DNA of 64,000 nt, taken from Anastrepha obliqua (lineage: Eukaryota; Arthropoda; Insecta; Diptera; Tephritidae). Position numbers and translations under genes: made by a program. The notes under the pieces are model-generated. The model was not told the DNA's origin, made no database searches, and saw only the letters and a program-made list of their open reading frames with translations. Below, in pieces: positions 21,091 through 33,725 of the stretch (positions are counted from its first letter, which is position 1; every line of letters begins with the position of its first letter). Location: the NCBI RefSeq assembly GCF_027943255.1, contig NC_072894.1, positions 56,857,601 through 56,921,600 on the forward strand, written 5' to 3'.

Positions 21091-22915
21091 CCATTACTGA
21101 TGGGAAGGGTCCTGAGGACGAAACGTCCTTAGGTGCAAAAAATTTCCTGTATATAAATCAGCATTTTCATTAGAAGTAAATTAGAATAACAAAAAAATAA
21201 GTGTTCAAATACTTTGCACAATTCCGAAGAAGTTGGTTCTGAGAACAAAAATTTGTCATAAATATGGTTTTGTTCAAAACGATTATTTATATTTTCTTAT
21301 TTTTTACTTCTGAAGACTGAAAAGAATAAGATTGGATTTCGCTCCTCTATTCAGTAAATTAATGATATTACTCGGATGTGCCATTTACATCGAAAGTGAC
21401 GCATAAAGGTAGAAAAGGAAGGTTATTTCGAGGAGCAGATTAAGGTTTAAAGAATCAATTCAATGAAATCTCTGCCCTCAATGGATTTGAAAATAATGCT
21501 TTTAAGACACTTGAAACCAATTAAGCTTTACGCCTTGATGACTTTCTGTCATGTTTTTTTTATTTTTACTTGTAATATAATTTCGAAACGGTAATGCAGA
21601 CGGAAGAATCAACTTTGGCGCAGAAAAAATTGAAATGAAATGTAAAACAATCCGAACACAGGTGTAGCTGCAGGATAATTGAATGCCTGGGCTTAGCTGA
21701 GCCAGTACAAGAGTGAGTGCTAAAGCCTCCAATAAGTCCGCAGTTGAGACACACTTAAATATTATACGGTTGGTTGACAGACAACACCCGAGCCTACACA
21801 TACACACACATAGAAAATTGCGAGTGTAAAGCATTTGAAAAGCATTGCAAAAAGTTAGATAAGAAGGCAGATATGCCCTGAGTTGCCTGTTAGGTTGAGT
21901 GCAGATTTACGGCTAACAAGAAACTCAAATTATTTATTCAATTCAAATTTGCACAAATTCAACTTGAATTTTTCATTCTCCAATTGCTGTTTTTTATTTC
22001 CATAGCAGGTGTGTTTTTTTGTAAAACACACACATTTCTAAATAAGTATGTTTGAAATTACGCACACATACATAGTCACATATATATGTATATATCTATC
22101 GCGGAAATGTGTGGCGGACACAAATTTATAAATTACAATTCCGTCTCTGCAACTGTGGCAAGGTACTTTCACCGTCACTACCTCTACCCCCTCTCTGGTC
22201 CATTTTACTTTACTTGCCTGTCGTCGACAAACTTGCTCCGCTTATATAATACATACATAAATTACAATCATTTGACATTTTTTATTTGTTAGTGCGTTAT
22301 GTCGTTTTTAACAAAGGTAACAATAACAAAAGCTAATACAACAAATAAAAAACAAAAAAGAAATTTATATATATCTGAACGTCAACAACAAAAGCCGCCC
22401 GCCTTTTGAACATTTAGATAATTTACTTTTACATTTATTTTCTCTTCATTGCCATGCTCTTTGAGATTTCTTCCACAGCTGTAGCGTATTTTTCCATATT
22501 TTAATGTACATATGTATGTGTGCATGCACTATATATATACATACATTAAAAAAATGTACGGAAATGAACAATCAAGCTTTTTCACAATGGCATTTTCAGC
22601 ATAATGCTTTACACGTGTCACATGAATAAGAGGCGAAATGCTCAAGGCATTAATGGAAATTTTAAGGTAAGGACTTCTCGGTAGTTGAAATGTGCAGCCA
22701 CTTTGCTAACTTTGACATTAACGCCTATTACGCGTGAAGTAAATAATAGAAGCCCAGTATGGCATAATATGCTATGACTTATGATTGAACAACTTTTCGA
22801 GGCACTTCTCTATTTCCAGAAAATGCTACGTTACTGAAGCTGTCCGAACAATGATAATCCAGCAGCCGTAAATTTGTACGTGTACGTGTGTACGTAAATT
22901 TGTGAAGAAACTTCG
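21091..22915. other. Long non-coding spacer
   Basis: No coding frame with recognisable motifs. It holds TATA/CATA microsatellites near 22060-22090 and 22505-22545. Confidence 0.45.
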
Positions 22916-22919
22916 AGAG

Positions 22920-23420
22920 ACTCCTCGTGTTCGCCCAATTCATTTAACCGACAAAGTAGCTGGTGATTCCAGATTGTCAATATTAACCGCACAAGCCTAA
23001 AGGATTAAATTTGTTTAGAAATTGATGGCAAGTAGGCAACAGTTTGTCTTCAAAAGATTTGAAGCAACTGGAGATAAATTTGTTAAAAAAAAGCATCTAA
23101 TGTGCCGGTCCCATTACAAAGCAAATTCTCCGCATTTAGGCTGGCAAAATGCATGGTGCAAACCTCATTCATTCATTCATGGTAAGATATTGAAAATGCA
23201 ATGCATTCTGAGCATTTAACTGTATGTTGGAAAGGTTTTTTGGAGCTTTGGTATTACTGACAAATGTTTCTTCGAAAATGAAGGCGTTAATGCCACCCCG
23301 TAAGGCGTAATGAGAGCTCGCCAATTAGTTTGGCAACAGTTTGAATACTTGGAGGTGGCCGATCCGTGTTGTCAACATGCAAGTCATCTGTCATTTGAAT
23401 GATAACGGTTGTCCACTGTA
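22920..23420 (+). pseudogene. Faint mariner-like transposase relic
   Basis: A plus-strand frame near 23268-23390 reads FFENEGVNATP-GVMRAR, QQFEYLEVADPCCQ and HASHLS, which lines up with the family pattern FFENExGVNVTVxGxRYRxM ... LEYLxVxDMWFQQDGATCHT. Similarity upstream is weak. Low certainty; no ends found. Confidence 0.4.
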
Positions 23421-23457
23421 GATACTCGAATTTTATAAAAAACTTAAAAAAAATTAA

Positions 23458-23553
23458 TTAATTGATACGCACGCTTCTGTTAGGTGTTTGGCCGAGCTAC
23501 TCGTCTTAATATTTGTGGCGCGCGTCTTGATGTTGTTCAAAAAATGGAAAGAA
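23458..23553 (-). repeat. SINE 3'-end fragment
   Basis: It carries CTTCTGTTAGGTGTTTGGCC, CGTCTTGATGTTGTTC and AAATGGAAAGAAC, the 3' third of the SINE in reverse orientation. The tRNA-like part is absent. Confidence 0.7.
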
Positions 23554-23597
23554 CATTAAATTAAATAAATAATATATTCAACTAGTTTACAATTAGG

Positions 23598-24090
23598 TTA
23601 CAATAGGTTAGTTTGGGTTATAGTAGTTGCCCAGAGAGTGGTCCCATTTGGACGAAGAAATCAAGTTCATCCTTTGTGATACCATTGCCAGGGAAAAGAA
23701 GTGAAGGAAACTGATGGGACGATGGGTGAGAGAGGAGAGGGGAGGGGGTTGGGTATTTGTGAATTAGGAACAGTGACTGATTTGCGCTTTTGTTATCGGC
23801 TTTATGCTGAACTTCATCAGATTTTTAATGTCAAGGCCTGATATATCAGCAGGCATAGGAAAAAGTTGAAAACCAAGATGCTTAAATTTTAGTCCCACAA
23901 AAGTAGGGAAGCTAAGGAGAAGGTGCCCATATGATTCCATCTCATCCTCCACACAGCTGACTCGAAGTAATTCTGATACCTCTTGGATAGTGATCCCTGA
24001 GGACACGCAGGAAGTTTGAGAGCTGAGATTTTGTCATTCTCAGAACGCCTCCGCTCATACGTGACCAGAAGGATTTCGCGACCCCACAAG
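23598..24090 (-). mobile_element. LINE family F, copy 1 (C-terminal end and 3' UTR)
   Basis: The reverse strand reads ERRRSENDKISAL, VEDEMESYGHLLLSFPTFVG, FKHLGFQLFPMPADISGLDI and KNLMKFS, then a 3' UTR with GGTATCACAAAGGATGAAC. It matches the better kept LINE at 31380-33730 and preserves the site where that copy carries a mariner insertion, here uninterrupted (TGATATATCAGCAGG). Confidence 0.75.
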
Positions 24091-24474
24091 TTTTAGCTTA
24101 CAATAAATTCAAGTGAAATATTTTTTTTATATTATCATTTGAAATTGTGCCTAATTCGACCGTTGCGACTCTATTTTCTTCGGTTGCGTATAAAAATACG
24201 TAGTTTTTAGTATTATTTGGACCACATACTGCTTGTAAAATTAGTTATGATTAAATAATATATATTTTTTCGTTTGAATTCCTACTCAAATATAACTTTT
24301 TAACTTATTTTAATTTATATTTTCAATTAACTCCACCAATTTTATAAATGAACGGGAGAACTCGAGCCTAGACTAAAAGTCAGCCCATCTATATCCTCAT
24401 AGAAAGTGGCAACCACAGCAATCTAACTGAGTTGCGACAAGGGTTGCCAATTTATTTTAATATCTTAAATATCT
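24091..24474. other. Spacer
   Basis: AT-rich, nothing recognised. Confidence 0.4.
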
Positions 24475-24475
24475 G

Positions 24476-24745
24476 CGGCGGCCGCCCTAACCGAATAAGT
24501 TGGAATTCAGAGAGAACGTAGGTTAGAATTTCAGTGAAACACCAAAATGAAGAAAAAGTTTTTCTAATAGCGGTCGCCCCTTGGCAGACCATGGAAACCT
24601 CCGAGTACATTTCTGCCTTAAAAAAGCTTCTCATAAAAAATATCTGCCGTTCTTTAACTATAGGTCCCTCCATTTGTGGAACAACATCAAGAAGCAAACC
24701 ATAAATTGGAGGAGGAGCTCCGAAAAACACCCAAAAATAATATAT
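24476..24745 (+). mobile_element. tRNA-derived SINE, degenerate copy
   Basis: Plus-strand orientation: GCGGCGGCCGCCCTAACCGA, B-box region AGGTTAGAATTTCAGTG (mutated), TAATAGCGGTCGCCCCTTGG, TAAAAAAGCTTCTCATAAA, CATTTGTGGAACAACATC. Both Pol III boxes are damaged. Confidence 0.75.
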
Positions 24746-24884
24746 AAAGCATATACGTGCGAGTATACGAGTATATACATTTGTCGCTTATAAGTATCTC
24801 CGATTCGGTTCTGATTTAAAACGAAAGTTTCACTCGTTCGACTATTCCTTAGTCTCTGGTGATTTGTTGTGAATTCATGTTTCG

Positions 24885-25040
24885 TCTTCACTTCGGAGGT
24901 AGGACATTGCCTATCTGACGGTGACCGTTATTGCAAACAAACTTTCCTAGCTTTTTCTGCTTCATTTTGGCAATGGGATCGAGTCCTGGACCTACCGAAT
25001 GGCAATAGTGAGCAAGCCCGCTCGGTTACGCTGCCGCTCT
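24885..25040 (-). repeat. Second SINE-like element with tRNA-like head
   Basis: The reverse strand begins GCAGCGTAACCGAGCGGGCT (A-box-like) and has GGACTCGATCCCATTG (B-box-like), then a body with AATAACGGTCACCGTCAGAT and GCAATGTCCTACCTCCGA that echoes the main SINE body but is clearly diverged. It may be a related subfamily. Confidence 0.45.
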
Positions 25041-26820
25041 TATATGGTAGAATATCTGAATTTTCCATCACTTCAATTTGAGTCTTCAGATCAGCCTTTC
25101 CCCCACCCGAAGATCCGCCATTACATACATCCATAAGTACACTACTTTAGATGCTCGTCCGTCACGTTTGTGCGCCGTTTTTCCACTCACTCAGCTATGT
25201 GCGCCCGCCCAGCATTTGTCGCCGGAATTGTTCGCCAAGCGGCAAGCAGTTGAGCACGTCTGCTAAAGTGACTGCATAAACATTTTATGAATTATGTATG
25301 TATTATATTTCTGCAGTTGTTACACAACGGCGCCGTATGTATAAATACATATAGTACATTTGTATGTAACAGCTGCCTAGCGTTTTGTGTTTTTCCCTTT
25401 TTTTTGCAATGTGGCCTGCCAGGCGATATCATAAATTGCAATTTAATTGAAACTTAGAGCAGCTTTGAGCAATGCGATTACATTTTTTGTTGCTTTTGTT
25501 GCGCATGTGTTACTTGCGATTACTTCTTGGAAGCAAAATCCATGCACATACAGAAGTATACGCCCGTATGCATAGGTGTAAATATATGATGATGGCTTTG
25601 TAGATGTAGTTATCACACATCCATACATACTTACACTACAAGTACTTAGACTGCAGGTTTTCAACGACTACCTACCTTGCAACCGGGTGTGCCGCCCTGA
25701 TTGACTGTTTTTTAATAAATATAGTACACAAAGCATGCCAAGAGTATATCAAGCAGCTGATGGGAGTTTCATGTGCATAAGCATACATTCATCTAATTGT
25801 TTTGCTTCCACACTTAAACGTATGCTTTACACAGGGCCACTGTATCCTATTGTATCCTAGATACTTTAGGGCAATATAAGTTTGGCAATTTCCGATTCAT
25901 TTGGTTATATGACGTGATGTCCAAAACTTAACAACTTTCGAGATATTTGATTTTAAAGCGTAACATTCCAATTTTTATTTGGGTCTTTGCCTTTCGAAAC
26001 CCAATAGTGGGCATAATCGTATAAGCAATACCATCTTTATCGAACTCATCTATCCAGACTCCCATCATGGACAGCGAGTACAAATCTGCAACAATCTAGC
26101 CTCCTCTATAGTTCACCTTCTATTATTTGTAGAGTGATATGGATGGTGTCCAGATAGAAGGCATTACAAATCATACCGGCCTAGATGTTCTGCAATACCT
26201 TGGCTGGGTCTGCCTCAAAGAGTTGTCTATCTCGTTTTATTGTTCCTCGTCAAAGCTACGGGTTACTCTCCATATCGGTATGTCGTTGCATAAAAACAAA
26301 TTGTCGTACTTTTCGGTAAGTTCCGTCACAGACGCTAACATCAAGTTCGTGGCGAGTACGATGCCGTAGTATGTCAACGCGTCGAAATCCCTTCCCCAAT
26401 GGTACGCGTTGCTATGTTCACACGCAGAGACCCATATTCAATTCACGAACCAAGTCACACAGTCAGAAAAAGAGACAGTGCAAAAATCCTACCCAAGTCA
26501 AGTTTTTACAGATATATTTCAACAGCACAGCGTAGCACATCTACTATAGACGAATTGCGTAAGCCGATTAAAACAAAAAAAGAGCGATTAAAAAACAGTG
26601 GGACCATAGTGCGCACCATAGAATGCCTCCCGACCGCAAAATATGTTCACCCGATCATTTTCGTGTATTTAAATTATATTAGCCACTGAACAGGCATAAT
26701 TTGGAATCCATGTTTGTTATGTTGGACTACCTACTGAGATTATTAAATTGCATTATCTACTCTTCGAATTTTGCGGAACAATTTCCCTACAAAACCTTCT
26801 TATGATGATCGGAAGTATGA
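25041..26820. other. Non-coding spacer
   Basis: No recognisable coding frame or element. Frames at 26139-26369 and 26399-26689 match nothing I know. Possible host intergenic or intronic DNA. Confidence 0.4.
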
Positions 26821-27080
26821 AGGCGACCGCCATAATCGAATAGATTGGAATGTGACTATTATTCAGAGGTTCGAATTTCCTTGTGTGAAACATCAAATAA
26901 TGGAACAAGTTTTTTTTCTAATAGCGGTCGCCTCTCAGCAGACAACGGTAAACTTCCGAGTGCATTTCTGCTATGAAAAAGATTAAAAAACCATTTACCC
27001 TTTCGGAGTAACACAAGCCAAATAGGATGAAGCGCTCGGCCAAGCACCCAATAAATACTGTAAACACCAATTATATATAA
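26821..27080 (+). mobile_element. tRNA-derived SINE, degenerate copy
   Basis: Plus-strand orientation: GGCGACCGCCATAATCGAAT, B box GAGGTTCGAATTTCC, CTAATAGCGGTCGCCTCTC, CTTCCGAGTGCATTTCTGCT, GCTCGGCCAAGCACCCAATA, ending ACACCAATTATATATAA. A stretch between the middle and the 3' end is shortened. Confidence 0.75.
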
Positions 27081-27249
27081 TATGTATCTCTTACCGATTA
27101 ACCGTAAATAGAAAACTTTATCAAGAACTGTCAGAGCAGTGTTCAAATAAAATTTGCTTTATTTATTTATTTAATGGGTATGGTAACAAGTTTTCGTCCT
27201 TTCTTAGCCAAAGTCACGAATTATTTAAGCAATTAAAAAGTACTTGATA

Positions 27250-28193
27250 TTATGTGAAGTATGTGCCATTGGAAGCTAGAACTTTACCCCATTTCTCAGG
27301 CAGCATACGGATTCCTCTGACGAAAAACTCAAGTTCTTTTGACTTGATCCATTTATTGAGCCAGTTTACGATGCTCTCGTAAGAAGTGCACCGCTCTCCA
27401 CTAGTAGCTGACTGCACTGCTCGGAACAGATGGTAATCCGAAGGTGCAATGTCTGGGGAATACGGCGGGTGAGGCAAGACTTCCAATTCAGTCCCTCTAA
27501 ATATTTCTGGACCGATTTAGCAACATGCGGTGGTGTTGTCAATCAGCAGAATCCTTTTGTCATGTCTACCGTCCCATTGCGGCCGCTTTTCAAACGTATT
27601 AGCTGCAGCCGGTAACGATCGTCAGTGATGGTTTTAGATGAAGTTTAGGAGTTAATGGCACCCTTCTGATCCCAACAGATGCACAACCTAACCTTTCAAG
27701 CATGCATATTTTTTTCGCTGTCGATGGTCCTGGTTCACCTGGCAGACTCCAACATATTCGACGCCTAGGGTTATCAGAATAGATCGATTTTTCATAGCCA
27801 GTGATGATGCGGTGCAGAAGCCCTTTTCCTTTCTGCCTGCATCTCCCACGTCACCAAACGTCTCTCGATATCCCTCTCCTTCAATTGATGTGGCACCCAG
27901 TTACCTGCTTTCTGGACCATTCACATCGCGTGCAAACGTTTACCGATGGTTGATCTGTCAACATCCAACTCTTTGTATATATTTTGTATCATAATTGTTG
28001 TGGTTGAGTATCTTCGAATTTTCAAAAGTTCACGATCTTTGTCACTCACGTCGAAATTGCCACTTGAAAAGCGTCGACAACACTCTTTACAAGTTGTATT
28101 TGATTGATCATGATTACCGGAAATGTTAATCAATATAACACGTTTCAGTTGCCTTTTCTTTAAAAAGTAATAATGAAGCATGACTTCCCGCAA
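27250..28193 (-). pseudogene. DD34D mariner transposase, mauritiana-like, inactive
   Basis: N-terminus at 28193: VMLHYYFLKKRQLKRV, TTCKECCRRFSSGNFDVSDK, VDRSTIGKRLHAM (helix-turn-helix part). Then across frames SIYSDNPRRR, PGEPGPSTAKK, and at the end EVLPHPPYSPDIAPSDYHLF (Asp 3), SKELEFFVRGIRMLPEKWGK and NGTYFT-stop at 27250. The first Asp is lost: the family's TGDEKW appears as TGYEKS. The C-terminal 78 codons are intact in one frame. Terminal repeats not identified. Confidence 0.75.
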
Positions 28194-28215
28194 ATCCTGT
28201 TTTTTCGAATGTCAA

Positions 28216-28788
28216 CTACTGCGATCGGGGCTTCATACATACATCTTCAATTTTTATTTGATAATTTAATTTATTTTAAGAAGAATTTTTCAATATAAAC
28301 GCAATTCGCTCTCCATAAGGTCTGGTATCGTTGTGTCTTTTAACCAGCAAATTATGTTGTTCCTTCAGTCACAGTTGGTATGCCAAGATCAAGATGAAGG
28401 TCGCTCTTATATACATATAGTATATATAATACTTACTATGCGCCGCATGCTTTTGTTTTCAAGACGTTGGATTGAAGTGATGTACTTTTGGTTGAAGCAT
28501 CCCTAAAATTGCATACTGTAAATTCAAATCGGACTCAGTATTTGTTTGTAAATAAGGATTTTTTTGCGGACTGATTTCTCTGAGCGCCTACCAATGAGGA
28601 AATATAACCTAATTTTTTTAATGATTTTTATTAATTGCTATGTCCGTTAACTTACAATGGGCCCTTGAGGGCAAAGCAAAATTAAATAACCTTAAAAATC
28701 GAATATCTCGCAAAGGGTTGAGTTTTCGACACCATGTCGTATAACCTAAGAAATCATAAGAGGTTTTTTTTCAGAAACCCTGTTTACG
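28216..28788. other. Spacer
   Basis: AT-rich, nothing recognised. Confidence 0.4.
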
Positions 28789-28790
28789 TA

Positions 28791-29069
28791 ATAGGTTGGG
28801 GAATAAGTTCGTAGAATTTTACCTAAGACTTTTATTTAAAGAAAAAACAATAATTCATAAAATAAAAAGACTTTATATTATCAATATGTATTCGGCGTTA
28901 CTGTTTACAATCTTTTCCCACTTCTCGACCAGTTTGTTGATGCCGGTTTGCCAAAAATCGCCTGGTTTGGTGTCAAAGAAGCTGTTGAGCCAGTTTTAAG
29001 GACCTCTTTGTTATCGAAGGTAATGGAAGGTAAAATATAAAAACGCTATGAACTTATTCCCCAACCCAA
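28791..29069 (-). mobile_element. 279-bp mariner deletion derivative with both ends
   Basis: TA-flanked (28789, 29070) with terminal repeats GGTTGGGGAATAAGTTCGTA / GGTTGGGGAATAAGTTCATA. The reverse strand keeps only the transposase C-terminus: WLNSFFDTKPGDFWQTGIN, KLVEKWEKIVNSNAEYILII-stop. Same family as the relic at 5940-6396. A non-autonomous, MITE-sized copy. Confidence 0.8.
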
Positions 29070-29071
29070 TA

Positions 29072-30948
29072 AATAAGCAAGTATTATGTTAAAATATATT
29101 ACACGATGGTTTATACTGAACTTAGAGGCGAAAAGTGTTTTTAAGTATGCCGAGTCGATGTTTAAATTGCGTACCCGTATATGTGTGAAATATGCGCTCC
29201 AGAGATATTAAAGAAAACTTCTTTTTAAATAAATACTCACACATGCAGAGTTTAAAAAAGAAGAATAAACTTATAAAGCATTTAAAAGTTAAATATTAAA
29301 AGTTAATAGTATGGAAGAAAAAATGCGCAAAACGTACATGATAGGGGTTAGCCAACCGATAATCTTGTAGGTATATCATGTTATTATTTTCAGAAACATT
29401 TATTTGCCATCTCCCGCTTATTTATTATGTACAAATATACAAAATAAAAACAAACAACAAAGTCAAACAAAGCACTCTCAGTGACTCTATAATAAGTGAC
29501 TGAATAATAAGCAACAGAAGCCATCAAAATTACATGAGTGTCACAACCTCTCAACTTGGGCCCGTTCCTATTAGAAAGCTCTAGGCGAAGTTTGGTGTGT
29601 TGCACACGGCACCACCACACCCATACGTTCATATGCATGCACACACAATGATAGCAAGTATTTCAATTAAACTAATTTGTATGTATTATTACCGCATTAA
29701 CAACATACTTATACTTAACTACATGTGTATGTATGTGTAGGAGAGTATTGCCCTCTCCTCCAGGGTGCTATCAGTTTCAACTTTGATGCTTATTAAAAAC
29801 TTTTCAATTTCAATTAGCCTTGCTGACTATATAATCAAAGGAAACTGATAAGTAAACAAGCCGTGCATAAGTAAACATAATGATAAATGAGCACAAATTT
29901 GCATGTGTATGTGTGTGATAATATACCCGGCAGGGAAACTCTGCACACTGCAGGGAAAAGCCAAACTACTTATGGTATAGAATATTTCCAGTTCAGATAC
30001 TGATGTTTAATAGAGGAAATCGTACTAGTTCGTCATTGGCCAGAATAATACCATTAGCAAATTGATCTATTTGGCTTAAAATTGGGCATTTTTTTATAAG
30101 AAACTTTAAGTATAGATAAGAAAGTGGATATTGTTAAAAATACTTTTTTTAAAAACATTTACCAAGTAGTTTGAATTAATATGCAATAGCCTGTTGCTAG
30201 GCTTAAGTTTACTCATAAACAGTTCTGTAAATAAAACCAGGTATTTTAATTAACAATTTATATACGAAAAATCTCCGTAGGTTTTAGCACCTACTGTGCC
30301 ATTATGCAAAATTTTATATTTCTCTAATAAATATTAATGGTAATAAAAATAAGTACAAACTAAAATAAAATAGTTTAGATTTTTTCAAGTAATTTTTTTA
30401 CTCACTACTTTTCTCAATATCTCCGGCTTGTAAAAAGATCACTTACCTGAAAGAAAAATATGGAAAATATTTTTATATCTTGCATATATATACATACACC
30501 TAAATATTTTAAATTTTAGTAAAGGTAATTTAAAGCACAGCTAATAAAATTACTTATTTATTTATATAAAACTCCCGTCTTTGGTTTTAGTTTGTGATGG
30601 CTGTTTGCCTACTTATAGTGCTGCCTGCTACGCACAAAGTATCGAAAAGTTTGCCATTTTTAATGGAAGACGTAAAAATTAGATTGCAAAAAGTATCACG
30701 GAAGTATTCGAGATTACCATTTTACATACTTATACATACATATACATTTCTATATTTATTAAAAATTTTGTTTGAGAAATAAAGTTTTTCACACTCTTCG
30801 AAGGTTTCAAGTCGCCTATTTTGGTTAATTTTCTTTAAGGTTTTATTATTTAAAATTGAACTTCTAAATTTTCAAACGTGGAGAATCAAAAAAAAAAAAA
30901 AAATACTCTTTAGGAAATGTATTCAGATGTCAATCGCTGAAACAGGTA
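29072..30948. other. Long AT-rich spacer
   Basis: No gene or element recognised on either strand. CA/TG-rich microsatellites lie near 29620-29650 and 29720-29745. Confidence 0.45.
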
Positions 30949-30962
30949 GAAGAAATAAATTA

Positions 30963-31286
30963 ATAAATAAAAAATAAATAATTGGCGCGTACACTTCTGT
31001 TAGGTGTTTGGCCGAGCTCCTCCTCATATTTGTGGTGTGCGTCTTGATGTTGTTCCACAAATGGAGGGACCTACAGTTTCAAACCGATTCCGAACGGCAG
31101 ATATTTTTATGAGGAGCTTTTTCATGGCAGAAATACACTCGGAGGTTTGCCATTGCCTGCCGAGGGGCGACCGCTATTAGAAAAATGTTTTTATTAATTT
31201 TGCTTTCACCGAGATTCGAACTAACGACCTCTCTGTGATTTCCGAATGGTAATCACGCACCAACCCATTCGGCTACGGCGGCCGCG
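30963..31286 (-). mobile_element. tRNA-derived SINE, copy 3, with target-site duplication
   Basis: Full-length reverse-strand copy, B box near 31209-31222 with one change and A box about 31259-31275. The flanking 14-bp duplication GAAGAAATAAATTA is perfect (30949-30962 and 31287-31300). The 3' tail is (A/T)-rich: AATAAATAAAAAATAAAT on the plus strand. Confidence 0.9.
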
Positions 31287-31379
31287 GAAGAAATAAATTA
31301 CAACAGTTTATATAAACAGCATTGGTTGGTTCAAAGTTTGCACTTTGAAGGCTCTAGAGCATAAATAAACATTAGTATT

Positions 31380-33725
31380 TTTCAAAGATATTTTAGGTCT
31401 GGTCAGGTTGGTATGGTTGCCCAGGGAATGGGCACACTTCGTCCTATGTGATACCATTATAAAGTGGTGAGGTGAGAGAGAAATACCGATGGGATGTAGG
31501 GAGAGGGCGGGGAGAAGTGCTGCTGGGATGGCTAGGAGCGTGCGGATTACGAACGATGCCTATGCTTACGTCAACCGCTGCTGATGAAATTCATCAGATT
31601 TTTAATGTCAGCGCCAGGTACAGGGTAGGCCATATAGCATTTGCTTTTTGAACCACCTACTTTTTTGAGAATGCTAACACAAATGACATGTCAAATGTGT
31701 TCATAATTTACTTTGGTTTCAACAGGACGGTGCAACTTGTCACACTGCCAAAGTTACACTCGAAATTCCGATATAAATTGGCCACCTCGGAGCTGTGAGT
31801 TAAGACCGTTGGACTTTTTTTGTGAGGAGCCGTTAAGGAGAAATGCTATGCGAACCATCCAGAGACGATTGATGGTTTTCAACACGAAATCGAAGTTGCC
31901 ATTCATGAAATTGGAGCCCAAACAATCGAAAATGTGCTTAAAAATTGGGTTGATCGAATGGCCTACTGTAAAGCCAGTCGTGGCAGTCATTTGAACGATA
32001 TTATTTTTCATTCATAAATGACAATGTTCAATCTTCAAAATAAAAAAAAGTTTGAAAAAATATTGATTCGTTCTTTTTTTATAGCCGATTTAAAAAGCAA
32101 ATTTTACATGGCCCACCCTATATATCAGCAGGCGTGGCAAAGAAGTAGGAGCCAAGATGCCTGGATCTTAGGCACGCTAGAGCAGGGTAGCTAAGGAGAA
32201 GGTGGTGAGATGATTCCACCTCATCCTCCCTACATCCAGCGCAAAAGGGACTCGAGGTGATTCCAAGTCTCACAGCATGCATTCCTAGCGCATTGTATCC
32301 TGTGAGAGAACCCACTAGATTAGAGAGCTGATATTTTGGCAGCCTCAGAAGCTCGCACGAGCGCCTCCGGTCCACACCAGAAGGATTTCGCGACCTTACA
32401 CGTTTGTGTACTTGCCCAGCGCTCGCTGAGTTGGTGCGATGCCCATCTTTCCAGGAACAGACCGCAGGTGGTCAGGAGGATCCCAATTCTCTCCCTTCGC
32501 GGGGAAGTCACCTCACATGTCCCTTGTCTGGCCAGCTCATCCGCCTTACAGTTTCCCGTAATGTCGCTGTGACCAGGAACCCAGGTGAGGCTGATGTCAA
32601 AGAATTCGGACGCAGTCGAAAGGGAGGTCAAGAATTCCTTTACCAATTCCGAATGCTCTGTCATAGACCCGAGGGCCCTTATTGCCGCTTGGCTGTCGGA
32701 GTAAATATTTACTTTCTTGACTGTTAGTACGCATTTGAGCAGTCAATCAGCTGCCTCCTTGATTGCGGATACCTCTGCTTGGAACACACTGCAGTGGTCC
32801 GGTAACCTGGATTTGAGTCTGATGGGGAGCTCCTCGCAAAAGACTCCTCCGGCAACCTTTCCTTCCAACTGCGATCCATCCGTGAACAAGTTCATCAGGC
32901 CCTGCCCCCAAGTGTAGCTCTCCGTCCACTCTTCCCTTGACGGAATATAGTCCGGTTGGACTAAACGAGGGTATACACTGATCCATTGACAGAGGGATGA
33001 ACTCGAAGTTTCTAAGGATGCTTGAGTGCCCATAAGTGAGGTTAAGCTTATAGCTCCAGCCCCTCAGTCTGATAACGGTACATGTAGCGGCAATTCCGCC
33101 TGCGATGCCTACGGGTACCACATTTAACATTGCGTTGAGTGCCAGAGTAGGAGTCGTTCGAAGCGTCCCACGGATTCCAATGAGTGCCGACCTCTGAACT
33201 CTCTCCAGCTTCTTCACCAATGTCATCTTCTCTAGTGAGTTCCACCAGACTATGACTCCATATAACAAGATAGGCTTTACAATAGTAACATATAGCCAGA
33301 AAACAACTCTAGGCGAAAGGCCCCATCTTTTGCCAATTGCGCCCTTGCACCCATACAAGGCGATTGTTGCCTTCCTCACTCTTTCCTCAATATTGGGCGT
33401 CCATATAAGCTTGCTGTCAAGGATAATACCTAGGTCTTCACCTTGTCAGAAAGCATCTGAGGAGCGCCCCCTAGTGAGGGCAGTTGAGCTCTGGGTATTT
33501 TATGTTTCCTCGTAAATAGGACGAGCTCCGTCTTAAGAGGATTCATCTACAGGCCGCAATCCGTTGCCCATCTAACAACTACGTTCAGATATCCCTTCAT
33601 CAAGTTGTACAGAGTATCCACGAATTTTCCTCTAACGATTAATGCCACGTCATCCGCGTACGCAACCACCCTGCAGCCCCCTTTCACCAGCTCCTCCAGC
33701 AACTGATTTACGATCATATCACTAG
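31380..33725 (-). mobile_element. LINE family F, copy 2: RT with YADD, RNase H, Cys-rich end
   Basis: Best preserved LINE here. Reverse strand: MIVNQLLEELVKGGCRVVAY with the YADD polymerase box at 33660-33649, MNPLKTELVLFTRKHKIP, RKATIALYGCKGAIGKRWGL, VKPILLYGVIVWWNSLEK and TLRTTPTLALNAML; then RNase H LFTDGSQLEGKVAGGV (about 32890), FQAEVSAIKEAAD, WVPGHSDITGNCKADELARQ (about 32580-32520); then SLTGYNALGMHAVRLGI and CAGCREDEVESSHHLL (about 32240). RT fingers are missing (5' truncated near 33725). Frameshifts lie near 33030 and 32745. A mariner-like element sits in the 3' part at 31621-32120. Confidence 0.85.
31621..32120 (+). mobile_element. 500-bp mariner-like element inserted in LINE F
   Basis: TA-flanked (31619, 32121) with ends CAGGGTAGGCCATATAGCAT and TAGGGTGGGCCATGTAAAAT. 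The plus strand keeps the transposase C-terminal third: FQQDGATCHTAKVTLEI (in pieces), INWPPRSCELRPLDFF, KCYANHPETIDGF, ENVLKNWVDRMAYCKASRGS and HLNDIIFH-stop near 32016. The segment between QQDG and NWPP is shortened, so the catalytic spacing cannot be measured. Everything upstream of QQDG is deleted. Confidence 0.8.
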
